The translations under genes were made by a program, and so were the position numbers. The notes beneath the pieces were generated by a model that saw only the letters and a list, made by a program, of their open reading frames with translations, was not told where the DNA came from and did no database searches. Below, piece by piece: positions 7,283 to 16,705 of a stretch of DNA of 64,000 nt. The stretch lies in assembly GCA_949752735.1 (NCBI GenBank), contig OX457037.1, positions 1,634,001 to 1,698,000 on the forward strand. The letters are read 5' to 3'. Within the stretch, counting starts at the first letter, position 1; the number at the start of each line of letters is the position of its first letter. The DNA comes from Lumbricus terrestris (taxonomy: Eukaryota; Annelida; Clitellata; Crassiclitellata; Lumbricidae).

Positions 7283-8029
7283 TTAGGGTCGTAAGTATGC
7301 GGCTGAAAAGTCATGAGCCTCAATGTTTACAGCAGCGTTTGCTATAACAGCTATCTCGAGGTAGTCGGTATTATTTAATCGAACTAGACAAGTACCCGAT
7401 ACATTATTATTCGCTCCAGCCGTACCCCCACCACCGTAATCACCTCCGCCGCCGGGCATCTTCATGTAGAATTGCCCATTTTTGATCAAGGAAACATTAC
7501 CGGAAGTTCTAACAGTATCGGCGTGAAATTCCACAAACACCGAAACCATATAACATCCAGCTTTCTGAGGAAAGAATCGTTTCGAATTGATGAAACAATT
7601 ATCCAGATCGAATCTTTTTGTATTAAAATTTACTGTCGTGGAGGTGCTAGCGCGGATAGCCTGGGCAGCGTTGGCGTAAGCACTAAACGCCGGGCCAAAG
7701 AATCGATTGGTAGTGGTTACTGCCGAAGCAATTTGTCCGTCAACATATTTTTTATTTGTTAAATGATTATCGTTGGATGGAGTGCCCTCGTGATTCGTTA
7801 TCAAATCTATGGTTTGCCCGTAACTTACAATCTCATCCATTCCAGCATCCGGATTATTCGTTATAGGTAGGCCTGTGATGCAGTAGCCATTCATATTTAG
7901 ATCTCCAGTAGCCGGATTTGCTCCATCTACCCTTAGAAAAGTATTGTTGACTTGGGATAATGTGATACCCCCTGCTATTACTCGTGGCGCTGATCCACCA
8001 TCCATTCGTCCAAATATATCAACAGGCAT
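7283..8029 (-). CDS. Fibre protein 1: phage-like stalk and C1q-like head
   Basis: A 248-aa ORF. Residues about 1-110 look like a bacteriophage tail-fibre stalk: NTFLRVDGANPATGDLNMNG, then ITGLP with a downstream DAGMDE and LTNKKYVDGQI. Residues about 112-248 fit a C1q/TNF-like jelly roll: FGPAFSAYANAAQAI, FFPQKAGCYMVSVFVEF, SLIKNG, a Gly-rich loop PGGGGDYGGGGTAG, LNNTDYLEIAVI and a terminal DFSAAYL. Known: C1q-like heads occur on viral and phage fibres and bind receptors. Inferred: a trimeric host-attachment fibre set in the penton. It is paralogous to the next gene (29 bp between them) and uses the ATATAAA start context. Confidence 0.8.
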   Translation of the reverse strand: MPVDIFGRMDGGSAPRVIAGGITLSQVNNTFLRVDGANPATGDLNMNGYCITGLPITNNPDAGMDEIVSYGQTIDLITNHEGTPSNDNHLTNKKYVDGQIASAVTTTNRFFGPAFSAYANAAQAIRASTSTTVNFNTKRFDLDNCFINSKRFFPQKAGCYMVSVFVEFHADTVRTSGNVSLIKNGQFYMKMPGGGGDYGGGGTAGANNNVSGTCLVRLNNTDYLEIAVIANAAVNIEAHDFSAAYLRP

Positions 8030-8058
8030 TTTATATAATTAAGATTTTTTCCCAGTCG

Positions 8059-8784
8059 CTATTGTCGAAGGAATGCGAGGGAAAAGTCCTTAGCTACTAT
8101 ATCTGTATCGACGGGTGAATAAACTTCTATCTCGAGGTAATCGCGTTCGGCTAGATAAACTAAGCTACTACCTGTTGCATTGATAGTTGCGCCCTCTCCA
8201 CCCTCTCCACCCGCAATTTGTATATACACCCCTCCATTTTTACACAGGAAAACCAAACCCGAAGTAGCAGCACCGTATGTGCGAAATTCTATGTGTGCCG
8301 AAACGATATAGCAGCCGGCTTTTCCGGGCTCTAACCTAGTCAGTCCTATGCGAACATTGATATCTCTTTCGAGTCTTTCTATTTCGAAAGAAACTTTTGT
8401 GAATATTTTGGCTCTTATAGCTTGCGTAGATGTAGTGTGCATGCTAAACAGGGGCCCGATTGCTTTCGCGTAGACAAATTTTTCAGCCGTTGCGTCGACG
8501 TATTTCGTATTAGTCAAATTATTATTGTTCGTCGGTACATTATCGTGATTCGTTATCAAATCTATAGCCTGTCCTCGACTTAGTGCCTCGTCTTTTCCTG
8601 CATCTGGTTTATTCGTTGTAGGTAGACCTTTTATCACATGACCATTCATATCTAAATCTCCAGTCGCTGAGGTTGATCCATCCAATCGATGGAAAGTACT
8701 GTTTGCCTGAGTTAATGTGACGCCGCCCGATATTACTCGTGGCGCTGATTCGCTAACCATTTGTCCAAATATGTTTACAGGCAT
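8059..8784 (-). CDS. Fibre protein 2: paralogous stalk and C1q-like head
   Basis: The start at 8784 (MPVNIFGQM, matching fibre 1 MPVDIFGRM and preceded by GTAATAAA) is preferred over the in-frame ATG at 8853, which overlaps the protease gene. The 241-aa product repeats the layout of fibre 1: stalk with STSATGDLDMNGHVIKGLP, DAGKDEALSRG and LTNTKYVD, then a head with IGPLFSMHTTSTQAIRA, GKAGCYIVSAHIEF, VFLCKNG and a final KDFSLAFLR. The stalk is much better conserved between the two than the head, as expected if the heads diverged for different receptors (inferred). Two fibre genes in one element could give mixed or alternative spikes. Confidence 0.8.
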   Translation of the reverse strand: MPVNIFGQMVSESAPRVISGGVTLTQANSTFHRLDGSTSATGDLDMNGHVIKGLPTTNKPDAGKDEALSRGQAIDLITNHDNVPTNNNNLTNTKYVDATAEKFVYAKAIGPLFSMHTTSTQAIRAKIFTKVSFEIERLERDINVRIGLTRLEPGKAGCYIVSAHIEFRTYGAATSGLVFLCKNGGVYIQIAGGEGGEGATINATGSSLVYLAERDYLEIEVYSPVDTDIVAKDFSLAFLRQ

Positions 8785-8812
8785 TTTATTACGCGATGAT
8801 ATTAATACAAAA

Positions 8813-9247
8813 TCAATACAAACTATTGATAACATTTTGAAATTTACAACCATCAGTCATCGTCTTTTTCAAAACATACAAACATAGATGGCCACAAAAC
8901 ACTTCATTATCCGGTTGAATTCGTTCACTATTGTAATAGACGGGGCTGTGTAAATACTTTATCAATTCCAGAGGGAGTGGGAGACCGTAACTATCGAAAT
9001 ATATTTTAACCTTGTCCTTCTTTAAAAAAGTGCACCAATGGGTCCCTCTACCGTTCGAGTCATCTAAGTTCAGTATTCCACATTCGTTTCGCCTAGGTTT
9101 CTTTGGTAGTTCATCTCTGAGAAATACGCCTCTAAAATTAGGGATATTCAGCTTGTTAGCAGCATCGATCAACTGTATGTTTGAAAGAGGGATATTTGGT
9201 AGTAGGATGCCTTCAACGTTTATGTTTTTGTATGTTTCAAAACTCAT
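8813..9247 (-). CDS. Adenovirus-type (Ulp1-like) cysteine protease
   Basis: A 144-aa ORF, shorter than adenovirus protease (about 200 aa) but normal for Polintons. The catalytic set is visible in the right order: His70 in GRGTHWCTF, Asp85 in KIYFDSYGLP, Gln111 in RIQPDNEVF for the oxyanion hole, and Cys118 in FCGHLCLYVL. Known: it matures capsid and core proteins at Gly-Gly/Gly-Ala type sites during assembly. Likely substrates here are the pX-like and pVI-like proteins (inferred). It lies between the fibre genes and the HNH gene in the leftward cluster. The start context is ATATAAAAAA. No lesion seen. Confidence 0.92.
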   Translation of the reverse strand: MSFETYKNINVEGILLPNIPLSNIQLIDAANKLNIPNFRGVFLRDELPKKPRRNECGILNLDDSNGRGTHWCTFLKKDKVKIYFDSYGLPLPLELIKYLHSPVYYNSERIQPDNEVFCGHLCLYVLKKTMTDGCKFQNVINSLY

Positions 9248-9251
9248 TTTT

Positions 9252-9877
9252 TTATATTTCGCTTAAATATTTTATAAAGTCATACGCTTTTTCCCTCTGC
9301 TCTATTTTGTTCGCTTTTTGCATATTTTTTCCCAATAGCACCGGGCGTATATTCAGCCAATTCACAGCTTTATCAAGTTCTTTTTCATCTAACAAGTTAA
9401 ACGATGATATTGGCAAAACAAAATCGAGATGCCAAACCGAACCGTAATTGTCCATACTCATACCCTCTTCAAACTGATATTCAATCCATTTCGTAAATGT
9501 TTTAAGGCCGATACCGAGTTTACTTTTGAGACATTCTGGGATTTCCATTTTATATAAACTACTGAGCTTTCGAGCTTCTACGCAGGCGAGATAATATTTA
9601 TGCCTACAATTTTTGCATTCATTAGCATATCCATCTTTTTGAAATCGATTTTTAACGTATTCCGATATGTTCTTATCCATTTTGCACCGGGTGCAGACTT
9701 TTTTTCTTTTGTTTCTCTGTTCTCTAGCATTGCATATTGATGTGCACGTTCCTTTGCTTTGGTATTATGACACGTTTTGCAGCTCGAATAACATCCGTTC
9801 CTTTTTGATTTATCTTTATGAAATTCGTCCAAACTTTTTTCAATTTTGCATTTGGAACACACTTTTTAGTCCGCCAT
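9252..9877 (-). pseudogene. HNH endonuclease with double zinc-ribbon, carrying two lesions
   Basis: Read leftwards from the ATG at 9877 (preceded by ATATAAA), the frame meets TAA at codon 4. It reopens with CSKCKIEKSLDEF, followed by SCKTC. A second similar module (ECKNC, EYVKNRFQKDGY) lies in another frame, together with an HNH core (VWHLDFVLPISSFNL, then NWLNIRPVLLGKNMQKANK). The frame change falls at an A-run (9700-9710 region) that reads A-AAA-AAG in the first frame. Known: the zinc-ribbon plus HNH pattern is common in phage and giant-virus homing or repair nucleases. The stop codon plus frameshift point to decay. A programmed -1 shift at the A-run would explain only one of the two lesions. 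Confidence 0.75.
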
Positions 9878-9904
9878 TTTATATTAGAATTTTTTTTCTT
9901 TAGC

Positions 9905-12900
9905 CTAAGTCGTTTTCAATAAATAGTGACCGTATGCTAAGGTATGGATCCTATCTTGCTGAATCACTCGCTTGTCGTCGTCAGCAGATAGCGCCACCTT
10001 GTTCACCTCTTCGGTGTAGATATCATGATGGTGCGATCGTATAACGTTCATTTTTCTTGACTGTTCTTTCCTCGTAAACAGACAGTTCTTATAATCTTCA
10101 TGGGTTATCGATTTCTTAACAACGTTTTCCTTAACGCCTTTGCATTTCTTATGGTCTACACCCGCCATCTTGAATGAATACAAATTTGATCTCAAACCCA
10201 CGAATTCCTCAATCTGTTTACCAGCTGCTTCATCCTTAAACATACCTATGACCTTTTTATTAACTCCAGGTTCTATATCAGAGGGGTGGTCCTTTGGATA
10301 ATCACTCGTGTCAAACATGCTTCGAACATCGGGAGCTATATCGGCATAGAAATCGTCGGTTCTTATTTCGTAAGCTAGTGAATCCGTATCGGTGAATAAT
10401 AGTTTAGCTCTATCACCATACTTGTTCTTGATGTAATTGTAGTGAAAATCATACATCAAAGTTTTACTCAAGTCTAGGATGCACATTCCTAGATATATCG
10501 GCTTGTTATAGAGCAACGAAGTCTTTTTCATGTGAATGACAATTAGGTTCTCGTCAAAAATAGTCCGACTGTCGTAACTCGTTTTAGCTGTTAGTTTTAT
10601 GGCCTGCTTCTCGCTTGAAACTAATAATTTTATATCTACGCGAGACTCTATATTTTCGCAAGTTTTGCCAAACACACTATTATTCATAAGTTTAAAAAAG
10701 TCTTTCTCGAAATCGTTTGTGGCTTTGGTCCTCAGGTTAGTATTTAGGTCGATATATTTTTTCAACCAGGTGCTTTCTTCAAATTTAATTCCTCGATGAA
10801 TTTTGGTAATCTTCAAACCTAGGCTTTCATACTGCTTCAAATTTTCATAATGGGTTATGTACTTTACTTTGTCATTCAGGTTTGGGATGAGTTTAGGAAC
10901 CGTTGAAGATTCAGGCGTGATATTCTCAGGGGCAAGAGGGTAGTCGTTGTGAAGATCGTGTAAATCTTTAGGATATTCCAAGTCGACTTCTAGTATACAC
11001 CCCATTCCATCTCGTTCGACAATGCTTTTCCAATCGCTCAGCTCGTTATCTGTCATCCACTTGAACCCGTGAGTTGGTAGTTTCTTACACATTGCCCACC
11101 CGTACAAGTTGTTCGCGTCCAAATAGGTTATAAATGTTGAAGGTTTGCTATCGTTAAACGTTTGCAAGTACTTATTGTTTGCTTGCCCATAACGATGTGA
11201 AATTGTGCTAACACCACCTCTTATCCCATGCTTGACCATTAGTATCATATCGTAATCGCTCAATAATTCTAACTTTACTCCAGTCAACTTTAATGAGGCA
11301 TCCCATGCTAGACCGGGTGAAGGGTAATACCAGGCGGGATCTAGGTTGTAGTTCTTCATACAAACGTCTCTAAAATTCTCAAAGACATCGGCGAGTAGGA
11401 GAACATCGCTCACGTTATATAAATCATGATATTCTCTGAATGTTTTGAAACCGAATTCTTTCCATACCACCTGTGCGTGGTTGTAGTCTTTGTCACTGAT
11501 ACCTGAGTCGTTTAGTTTCGAATAGAATGCTGACTTTGGCGGTAGTTCTGTTTCATTCAGTTGATCGATGGAGCTAACGTGGTCGTACGGATACACCCCT
11601 TTTCTCAGCAAGAGATCGAGCTGATTGCCGGAGTAGTACTTGCTTATATTTTTACACTGGTCTTTGCTTAGGTTCTTCGATAAGGCATCGAGACCCGCTG
11701 GCATGAATCTAAAACTATCGATGAATCGTAATTCACGTTTGACCTCTTTCTCTTTCCCTTCTTTGTTAATAAACTTATCGACAACAACATCTCTGCTAAA
11801 TGAGATATACTTTTCTTCATTGCAGGGGATGCATTTAATCTGTTCATTATTACCGCCCCGTAATTTCTTCACAAATAGATGGCTATCGTAGCCGGTTAGA
11901 TTATGGAATACTACTGGGAAAAACTTGGGGACTCTATACTTTAGATTACAAATCTTATGAGCTGCGCCTCTGAATTTCCCAGTAAGATGACAGTGGTCTC
12001 TTACTCGTATGTTATTGTCATTATCATCATCAACAAAGAACTCACCCCCGCATATATGGCAAACAGTAGCCGAGTAGTATAGCTCCTTGTCGTCCTTTCC
12101 AAATATCATTTTCTTTGGGAATTTAAATCGATTATAAATATCTTTTATATCCACTATAAGACTATCAATAAATATCTGCGCTACATCATCATCTTCGCTC
12201 TTCGCTGTGAATGTTACAGGAGCTTGCGAAAATAGGTCATCGTCGAAACATTTTATGTGGTAACAAAACGAGCTAGGAGTATGTTTCTGGTATTTATTGG
12301 TGTAAGACGTGCTGGGATCGGGTTGACATGTATGGATCGGTTTAATGAAGGATTCAAAATCCGCATAGATAATAAAAGGTAGGCCTACTCGCATTTTTCG
12401 ATAATAGTTTTTAAAACTCAACATAGTTCCTGGGCTTGGGAGTTCTATTCGTTGGGCGTCATGTTGCGAACAGTACTCGATGTGTTTTTTAAGCGAGTCT
12501 TTCGTTCTGTAACCGATTAAACATCTTCTACAATAGTGCATCGAATTTACAGATTTTTCTGTTCGTGCCGTCATCAATCTATTAAAGTTCTTGATCCAAC
12601 AGTAATGCTTCTTTTCATCGTTGGAAATAAGCAGTAGATCTACACAGGTATCACTTTCATGTTTCGATATGTATAATGGGTATACGCTCTTTTCAAAGCC
12701 GAATACGCTAACGCTAATGTTATTACGGCGCTCAAACTTATTTATAATATTAGCATCAGCAGCAACTGGGAACACGATACCGCTCCAATCGAGTTTCTTA
12801 GATTGCTCTACCAGATCTTTAGTGATTCTTTCAGGGTGGTCATTAGCTGGGTTCAACGCCCTTGTAATACACCATTTGAAACATTCTTCGTCTTCGTTTT

Positions 12901-13756
12901 TCATATTAATAATGGCCTTTTTATTTGCTAAATACTCGGGAAGCTGAATATATGAACTACCTTTCAATGGCTTGTATACTACTGTATCGATATCTAACTT
13001 CGAAACGGCCTTGAATCGCCAATTGCTACCCCGCATCTGATAACTAGCCATGCTCTCCTTAATTTTATCCACTGCGTTGGTATATATTTCCTTCACATCG
13101 GTTGCTTCTAAAATAATATCAGTCTTTGATTTGAAATTAGGCTCAGCCGTTGCTATTTCGCCGGATTTTATGTCTACTTTCTCCATTACACACATGAGAT
13201 TGAGTTGAACTTTTACCCCTCGATTTTTCACTAGCAGCCTAACTACCTGCGATCTTACAGCCTTGAGAAAAGATGCAACATCGATCCTGTTGTTGCCCTC
13301 GATCGTGTATCTTTTTGTAAACCCTTTGATAGCCGTCGCTGTCTCTCGAAGTTTGAACCTATGAATGGGTGGTTTTATTTGAGGTGGTAACTGACTAATC
13401 TCACTAGTCAACCAATCCGAAAAAGTAGCTTTATTTTTCCCCACAAATTTCCAAGTAGTAGACAAGAATGCCGTAAGTTCCTCTTTTCCTAATCTTGAGT
13501 ATCCTCTTTGACCTCTCTTTTTTGCAATTTCTCGCAATTCTCGTACCGTGCCTCTCTGTTTCGTAATTTCTGGTAATTCTCGTACCATGCGGGGAGTACG
13601 CGTTGGAGCCTTGATGTCTGGTGCCCGAGCGTTTAGTAGATCTCCATGCTTTATGAACGCGATAAGTTCCGCTTTTGGTAGTTTCGAGTATCCTTTTTGT
13701 CTTCTTTGTTTTGGAATTTGTCGCAATTCTTTCAGATTATACGTTGTGTAGTCCAT
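9905..13756 (-). CDS. Protein-primed family B DNA polymerase (Polinton pPolB)
   Basis: The start at 13756 (MDYTTYNLKELRQI, ATATAAA context) is preferred over 13801, giving 1283 aa. Domains in order: Rho-N/SAP-like repeats (about 5-35 and 70-98, each with an LRELREIAKKRG-type helix and GYSRL); a C2H2-like finger near 408-430 (HYCRRCLIGY); Exo I YADFESF (about 464); a CHICG..HCHLTG zinc module (566-604); Exo II NLTGYDS (about 619); Exo III YHDLYNVSD (about 776); Pol A DANNLYG (about 880); Pol B KLMNNSVFGKT (about 1022); Pol C FTDTDS (about 1121); and a KKCKGVKENV thumb motif. All catalytic Asp residues are present. Known role: replicates the linear genome from a terminal protein. The terminal protein may be the N-terminal region (inferred). 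Confidence 0.94.
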   Translation of the reverse strand: MDYTTYNLKELRQIPKQRRQKGYSKLPKAELIAFIKHGDLLNARAPDIKAPTRTPRMVRELPEITKQRGTVRELREIAKKRGQRGYSRLGKEELTAFLSTTWKFVGKNKATFSDWLTSEISQLPPQIKPPIHRFKLRETATAIKGFTKRYTIEGNNRIDVASFLKAVRSQVVRLLVKNRGVKVQLNLMCVMEKVDIKSGEIATAEPNFKSKTDIILEATDVKEIYTNAVDKIKESMASYQMRGSNWRFKAVSKLDIDTVVYKPLKGSSYIQLPEYLANKKAIINMKNEDEECFKWCITRALNPANDHPERITKDLVEQSKKLDWSGIVFPVAADANIINKFERRNNISVSVFGFEKSVYPLYISKHESDTCVDLLLISNDEKKHYCWIKNFNRLMTARTEKSVNSMHYCRRCLIGYRTKDSLKKHIEYCSQHDAQRIELPSPGTMLSFKNYYRKMRVGLPFIIYADFESFIKPIHTCQPDPSTSYTNKYQKHTPSSFCYHIKCFDDDLFSQAPVTFTAKSEDDDVAQIFIDSLIVDIKDIYNRFKFPKKMIFGKDDKELYYSATVCHICGGEFFVDDDNDNNIRVRDHCHLTGKFRGAAHKICNLKYRVPKFFPVVFHNLTGYDSHLFVKKLRGGNNEQIKCIPCNEEKYISFSRDVVVDKFINKEGKEKEVKRELRFIDSFRFMPAGLDALSKNLSKDQCKNISKYYSGNQLDLLLRKGVYPYDHVSSIDQLNETELPPKSAFYSKLNDSGISDKDYNHAQVVWKEFGFKTFREYHDLYNVSDVLLLADVFENFRDVCMKNYNLDPAWYYPSPGLAWDASLKLTGVKLELLSDYDMILMVKHGIRGGVSTISHRYGQANNKYLQTFNDSKPSTFITYLDANNLYGWAMCKKLPTHGFKWMTDNELSDWKSIVERDGMGCILEVDLEYPKDLHDLHNDYPLAPENITPESSTVPKLIPNLNDKVKYITHYENLKQYESLGLKITKIHRGIKFEESTWLKKYIDLNTNLRTKATNDFEKDFFKLMNNSVFGKTCENIESRVDIKLLVSSEKQAIKLTAKTSYDSRTIFDENLIVIHMKKTSLLYNKPIYLGMCILDLSKTLMYDFHYNYIKNKYGDRAKLLFTDTDSLAYEIRTDDFYADIAPDVRSMFDTSDYPKDHPSDIEPGVNKKVIGMFKDEAAGKQIEEFVGLRSNLYSFKMAGVDHKKCKGVKENVVKKSITHEDYKNCLFTRKEQSRKMNVIRSHHHDIYTEEVNKVALSADDDKRVIQQDRIHTLAYGHYLLKTT

Positions 13757-13960
13757 TTTATATTGGATTTTCTTGTCTTTAAGTCGAGTTGCATATTCCA
13801 TTTTTCAGTTATTTTATATACACAAGAGAAAAAAATTGTTATGATTAAGTGACTCATCGATACCATTGGTATTTTCCACTCACCCTATGACTCATCATCG
13901 AAACTACTGGAAATTCCCCGCATGATGAGTCATAGGCGCGTGCTGGGTTGGTTATTTTTT
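13757..13960. other. Subterminal region with TGACTCAT sites
   Basis: No gene seen. AP-1-like TGACTCAT occurs at about 13847 and 13890, and its complement ATGAGTCA at about 13925, beside short repeats of the type GAAACTACTGGAAATTCCC (recurring near 13993 as GAAACTAGCGGAAATTCCC). Likely the inner part of the Polinton terminal repeat. Confidence 0.45.
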
Positions 13961-14158
13961 GAACCAGGGATTAGGTTTGTGCATGACGGATCGAAACTAG
14001 CGGAAATTCCCTAATTTTTTTTTGAACCAGGGTTATGGGTCGACACATTTTTGAACCATGGTTATGGGTCGACACATTTTTGAACCATGGTTATGGGCGG
14101 TTATATTTTTGAACCATGGTTATGGGTCGACACATTTTTGAACCATGGTTATGGGTCA
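13961..14158. repeat. 29-bp tandem repeats in the presumed Polinton terminal repeat
   Basis: A unit containing GAACCATGGTTATGGGTCGA recurs with a 29-bp period at 14024, 14053, 14082, 14111 and 14140, with an older copy (GAACCAGGGATTAGG) at 13961. Units hold the palindromes CCATGG and GTCGAC. No unique spacers. Polinton terminal repeats often carry such arrays, so this probably marks the right terminus. It cannot be tested here because the left end is outside. Confidence 0.7.
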
Positions 14159-14184
14159 ATGTCCTAGAATAGTCTTAATCTATC

Positions 14185-14257
14185 TACTTCTTCTTCTTCT
14201 TCTTCTTTTTCTTCTTCTTCTTCTTCTTCTTTTTCTTCTTCTTCGTCTTCGTCTTCT
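14185..14257. repeat. (TTC)n microsatellite
   Basis: TTC repeats with TTTTTC interruptions and a final CGTCTTC stretch. It starts just beyond the presumed Polinton end and may mark the insertion target. Confidence 0.9.
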
Positions 14258-15027
14258 GCGTTCTCTTGGTTATCTACCACCTTATGTAACCATTCGTAAC
14301 TGATTCGTCACGGTCACGTTGTTCATCTCCCTTTCTCGAATTGCTCTAGCCTGTCAGTTTCTAATTTTTATTGCTATCATTATGAGGCTATACAATCTCA
14401 AAATTGCTTAACAAAGCTGTTGACAATGATATACATATAATTGTAATATAAATAATTATTAAATATGCTTGTCTTCATAGGCTATTATCAAAAACCGTAT
14501 TACGATAATGATAGTTTAATCATTTCAATCTGAAAATGACGAGTTACCAAGTTCATTTTTCTCCCTGACTTGATTGCCATTAGCTTCGACTGCGCCTGTA
14601 ATACCCTGTATACAATAGACAGTGTATCAACAGAATGGCACATCAAGAGCAATCTGAAATTAGATGATTATCCAGGCAACAATCAGTATAAAACAAAAGT
14701 ATAGCTACTCTAGTGTCAGTGGACACAATCACAGATATACATGTATATGCAAAGAGACAGAAGGACAGGCACTCAGTCACACAAAGATTTCTTGACAGTA
14801 CACATAGGATATCATCTCAACACTGAAACAATTATCTGCCCCATCACACGGACTCACCATAATTTCACATCTAGCTGTATCTCCACAGTCCACAAGTCCT
14901 TTTAAATATTCGAAAGCTTTTTCACAGATCCTATCCTGATCCCTCCCCTTATCTCTGCCTCCCACGCCATTTCAGCTCTATATGAAGAGTTGAAGACATC
15001 ATCCATCATGATAGCCGTCTAACTAAC
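14258..15027. other. No gene seen
   Basis: AT-rich host-type sequence. Only short ORFs without family resemblance; nothing repetitive within the window recognised. Confidence 0.5.
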
Positions 15028-15999
15028 TGCCTGCTTTCCTTACCATCCGGACCTTGACCGCCCCTCTGCCTATCAACTTTTGTTTTGATTGAGCGCCTGT
15101 AAATAAGCTGACTCCCGCAACCTCGTTCCCGAGGGCGCTGTAGAAGTTCTGCGTTTACGATTGCGATTAATCGTATCCATTACCATAAATACAGACCTTG
15201 AAGACAATGACATTGGCTGACTGAACAGAACAGCCAGTTCCAAGTTAAATCTACAACAGTGGTCAGGAATCGCAGTATGACATCCATTTTCTCCATGCTT
15301 ACATTAGCCTCTCATAATTCCATGTATTATCATAATTTTTTTAAGTCAGCTAATTGACTTTTACTTGGCTAAACATGTGGATTCAACAATAATAATAATA
15401 ATGACGACAATTTCTATGGCGCCGCAACACAGCACATGCCGTTACAAGGGCGCCTGTAGGTGTAGGCACTCTAGACTAAACATTGACCTAGAATCTACAG
15501 ATTTAAAATAACCACGATTCCATGACCCACATTCAAAACAGACTTTATTAATAAAGGATACATGGGGATAATCTATGCGTCTCCTTCGGTTCCTCTCGCA
15601 TAAATGAGGCCAATGAATTTTGATTGTCGGCCAATTAATGTAAATTAGGTCAATTCCAACAAACATGCATGTGCCAACGAAATAGGTCACCTTCTTGGCA
15701 AGATCATACCTGTAAAGGTGTGGTTTAGCATCGAAAATAAACCAATTCACATTTTAACCATGACTTCATCGTTCATCAAGTAAACTTTTACAAGCCTACT
15801 ATAACATATTCCCATCCATCATCAAATATCTTGCATTAGAAATAATTTGTCGATCATGAGGCTTCTATTTTTACTGCACAATAACTTAGCATGAAAATCA
15901 TGGATTCACAGATCCTCCAACTTTCACTTCTTCCTTAACAGTTTAATCTGCCATCGAACTGTCAGTGTCTTTGCCATTAAATATTTCATCACTCATCCA

Positions 16000-16245
16000 A
16001 CTTCTAGTTCCATTGAAATTATTTTTCTGTTTTCCATGGTATGGAATGGGCTTCAACTGCTATATTCTCCTTATGACTATGGATTGCCCAGATGCATTTT
16101 ATCGGATCCTTAAAACAGTACTTTCAGCCGAGTTTGAGTCAGGAGCGCTCCTGAGTAGTAACCTTTAAAAGGCGCTATATGAATATCTATAATGAATGAA
16201 TTAATGAATGAATGAATGAACGAATGAATGAATGAATGAATGAAT
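16000..16245 (+). repeat. LINE-type 3' tail with (TGAA)n microsatellite
   Basis: Ends in AAAAGGCGCTATATGAAT followed by a TGAA-type microsatellite (16190-16245). The phrase GGCGCTATATAAAT at the 3' end is typical of L2/CR1-like LINE or SINE tails; related tails occur at 17080 and 29600. The rest of 15028-16633 is non-coding upstream DNA of gene 1. Confidence 0.5.
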
Positions 16246-16633
16246 GTGCCTTGAAAACGTTTACAACGCTAAACTACATGTTGTTTACCTCCAGATAACC
16301 CGCAGCTCTTCACCCTATATAGTTTAAATAATCTTTACCAAATCAACCTTAACAAATAGCCCTTTAGCCTAAATGTTCATATTAGGCCTACGCCACAGGC
16401 AAAGAATCCTCCAACTTAGGAACCAAACAAATCTGGATGCGTAAATAAGTTGACTGCTTTTAGATGTTATCAATATAAACTGATGTGCTTTAAAAACACG
16501 AACGTTGGCCTGAAAAACAAGTCAATGTCGTTGCTATTTATGAACAGTTTAAGGATCAACACTCAGCACATTTCAATGTCATGCACAAATAATTAAATAC
16601 AATGAGCGAATAAACAATGAGTTCACGGTTTCT

Positions 16634-16641
16634 TATATAAA
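16634..16641 (+). promoter_or_regulatory. TATA box of Ig gene 1
   Basis: TATATAAA 65 bp before the end of the spacer to the ATG at 16706, giving room for a 5' leader of about 40 nt. Gene 3 has TATAAA in the matching place (32130), within the shared phrase TCTTATAAAG/TCTTATATAAAG. Confidence 0.6.
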
Positions 16642-16705
16642 GTCAGATGCAGCACGAAACAACTGTCATGTGAGGCCAGAACTTATTCGTTGAATCTAGA
16701 GAAAA

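Larger units (their letters stand above)
1..14165. mobile_element. Endogenous Polinton/Maverick (adintovirus-like) element, right part
   Basis: Seen: a compact, intron-free block of closely spaced ORFs on both strands holding the full Polinton morphogenesis set (packaging ATPase, penton-like protein, double jelly-roll capsid, adenovirus-type protease) plus a protein-primed family B DNA polymerase. Rightward genes fill 1-7196 and leftward genes 7283-13756. Known: Polintons are 15-20 kb self-synthesising DNA transposons/endogenous viruses with terminal inverted repeats and an RVE-type integrase. Integrase and the left terminus are outside the window. The right boundary is an estimate. The polymerase start is followed by a tandem 29-bp repeat array (to 14158), and then host-type microsatellite begins, so the terminus should lie near 14160-14185. 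Damage seen: a Helitron in one minor capsid gene, and a nonsense codon plus frameshift in the HNH gene. The other ORFs are open, which suggests a fairly recent integration. Confidence 0.93.

Noticed and set aside
9578..9862. Independent 94-aa zinc-finger gene
   Set aside because: It is the first part of the HNH gene; its tail is out-of-frame text after the A-run.
13961..14158. CRISPR-like array
   Set aside because: The 29-bp units are directly adjacent with no unique spacers, and the DNA is eukaryotic.
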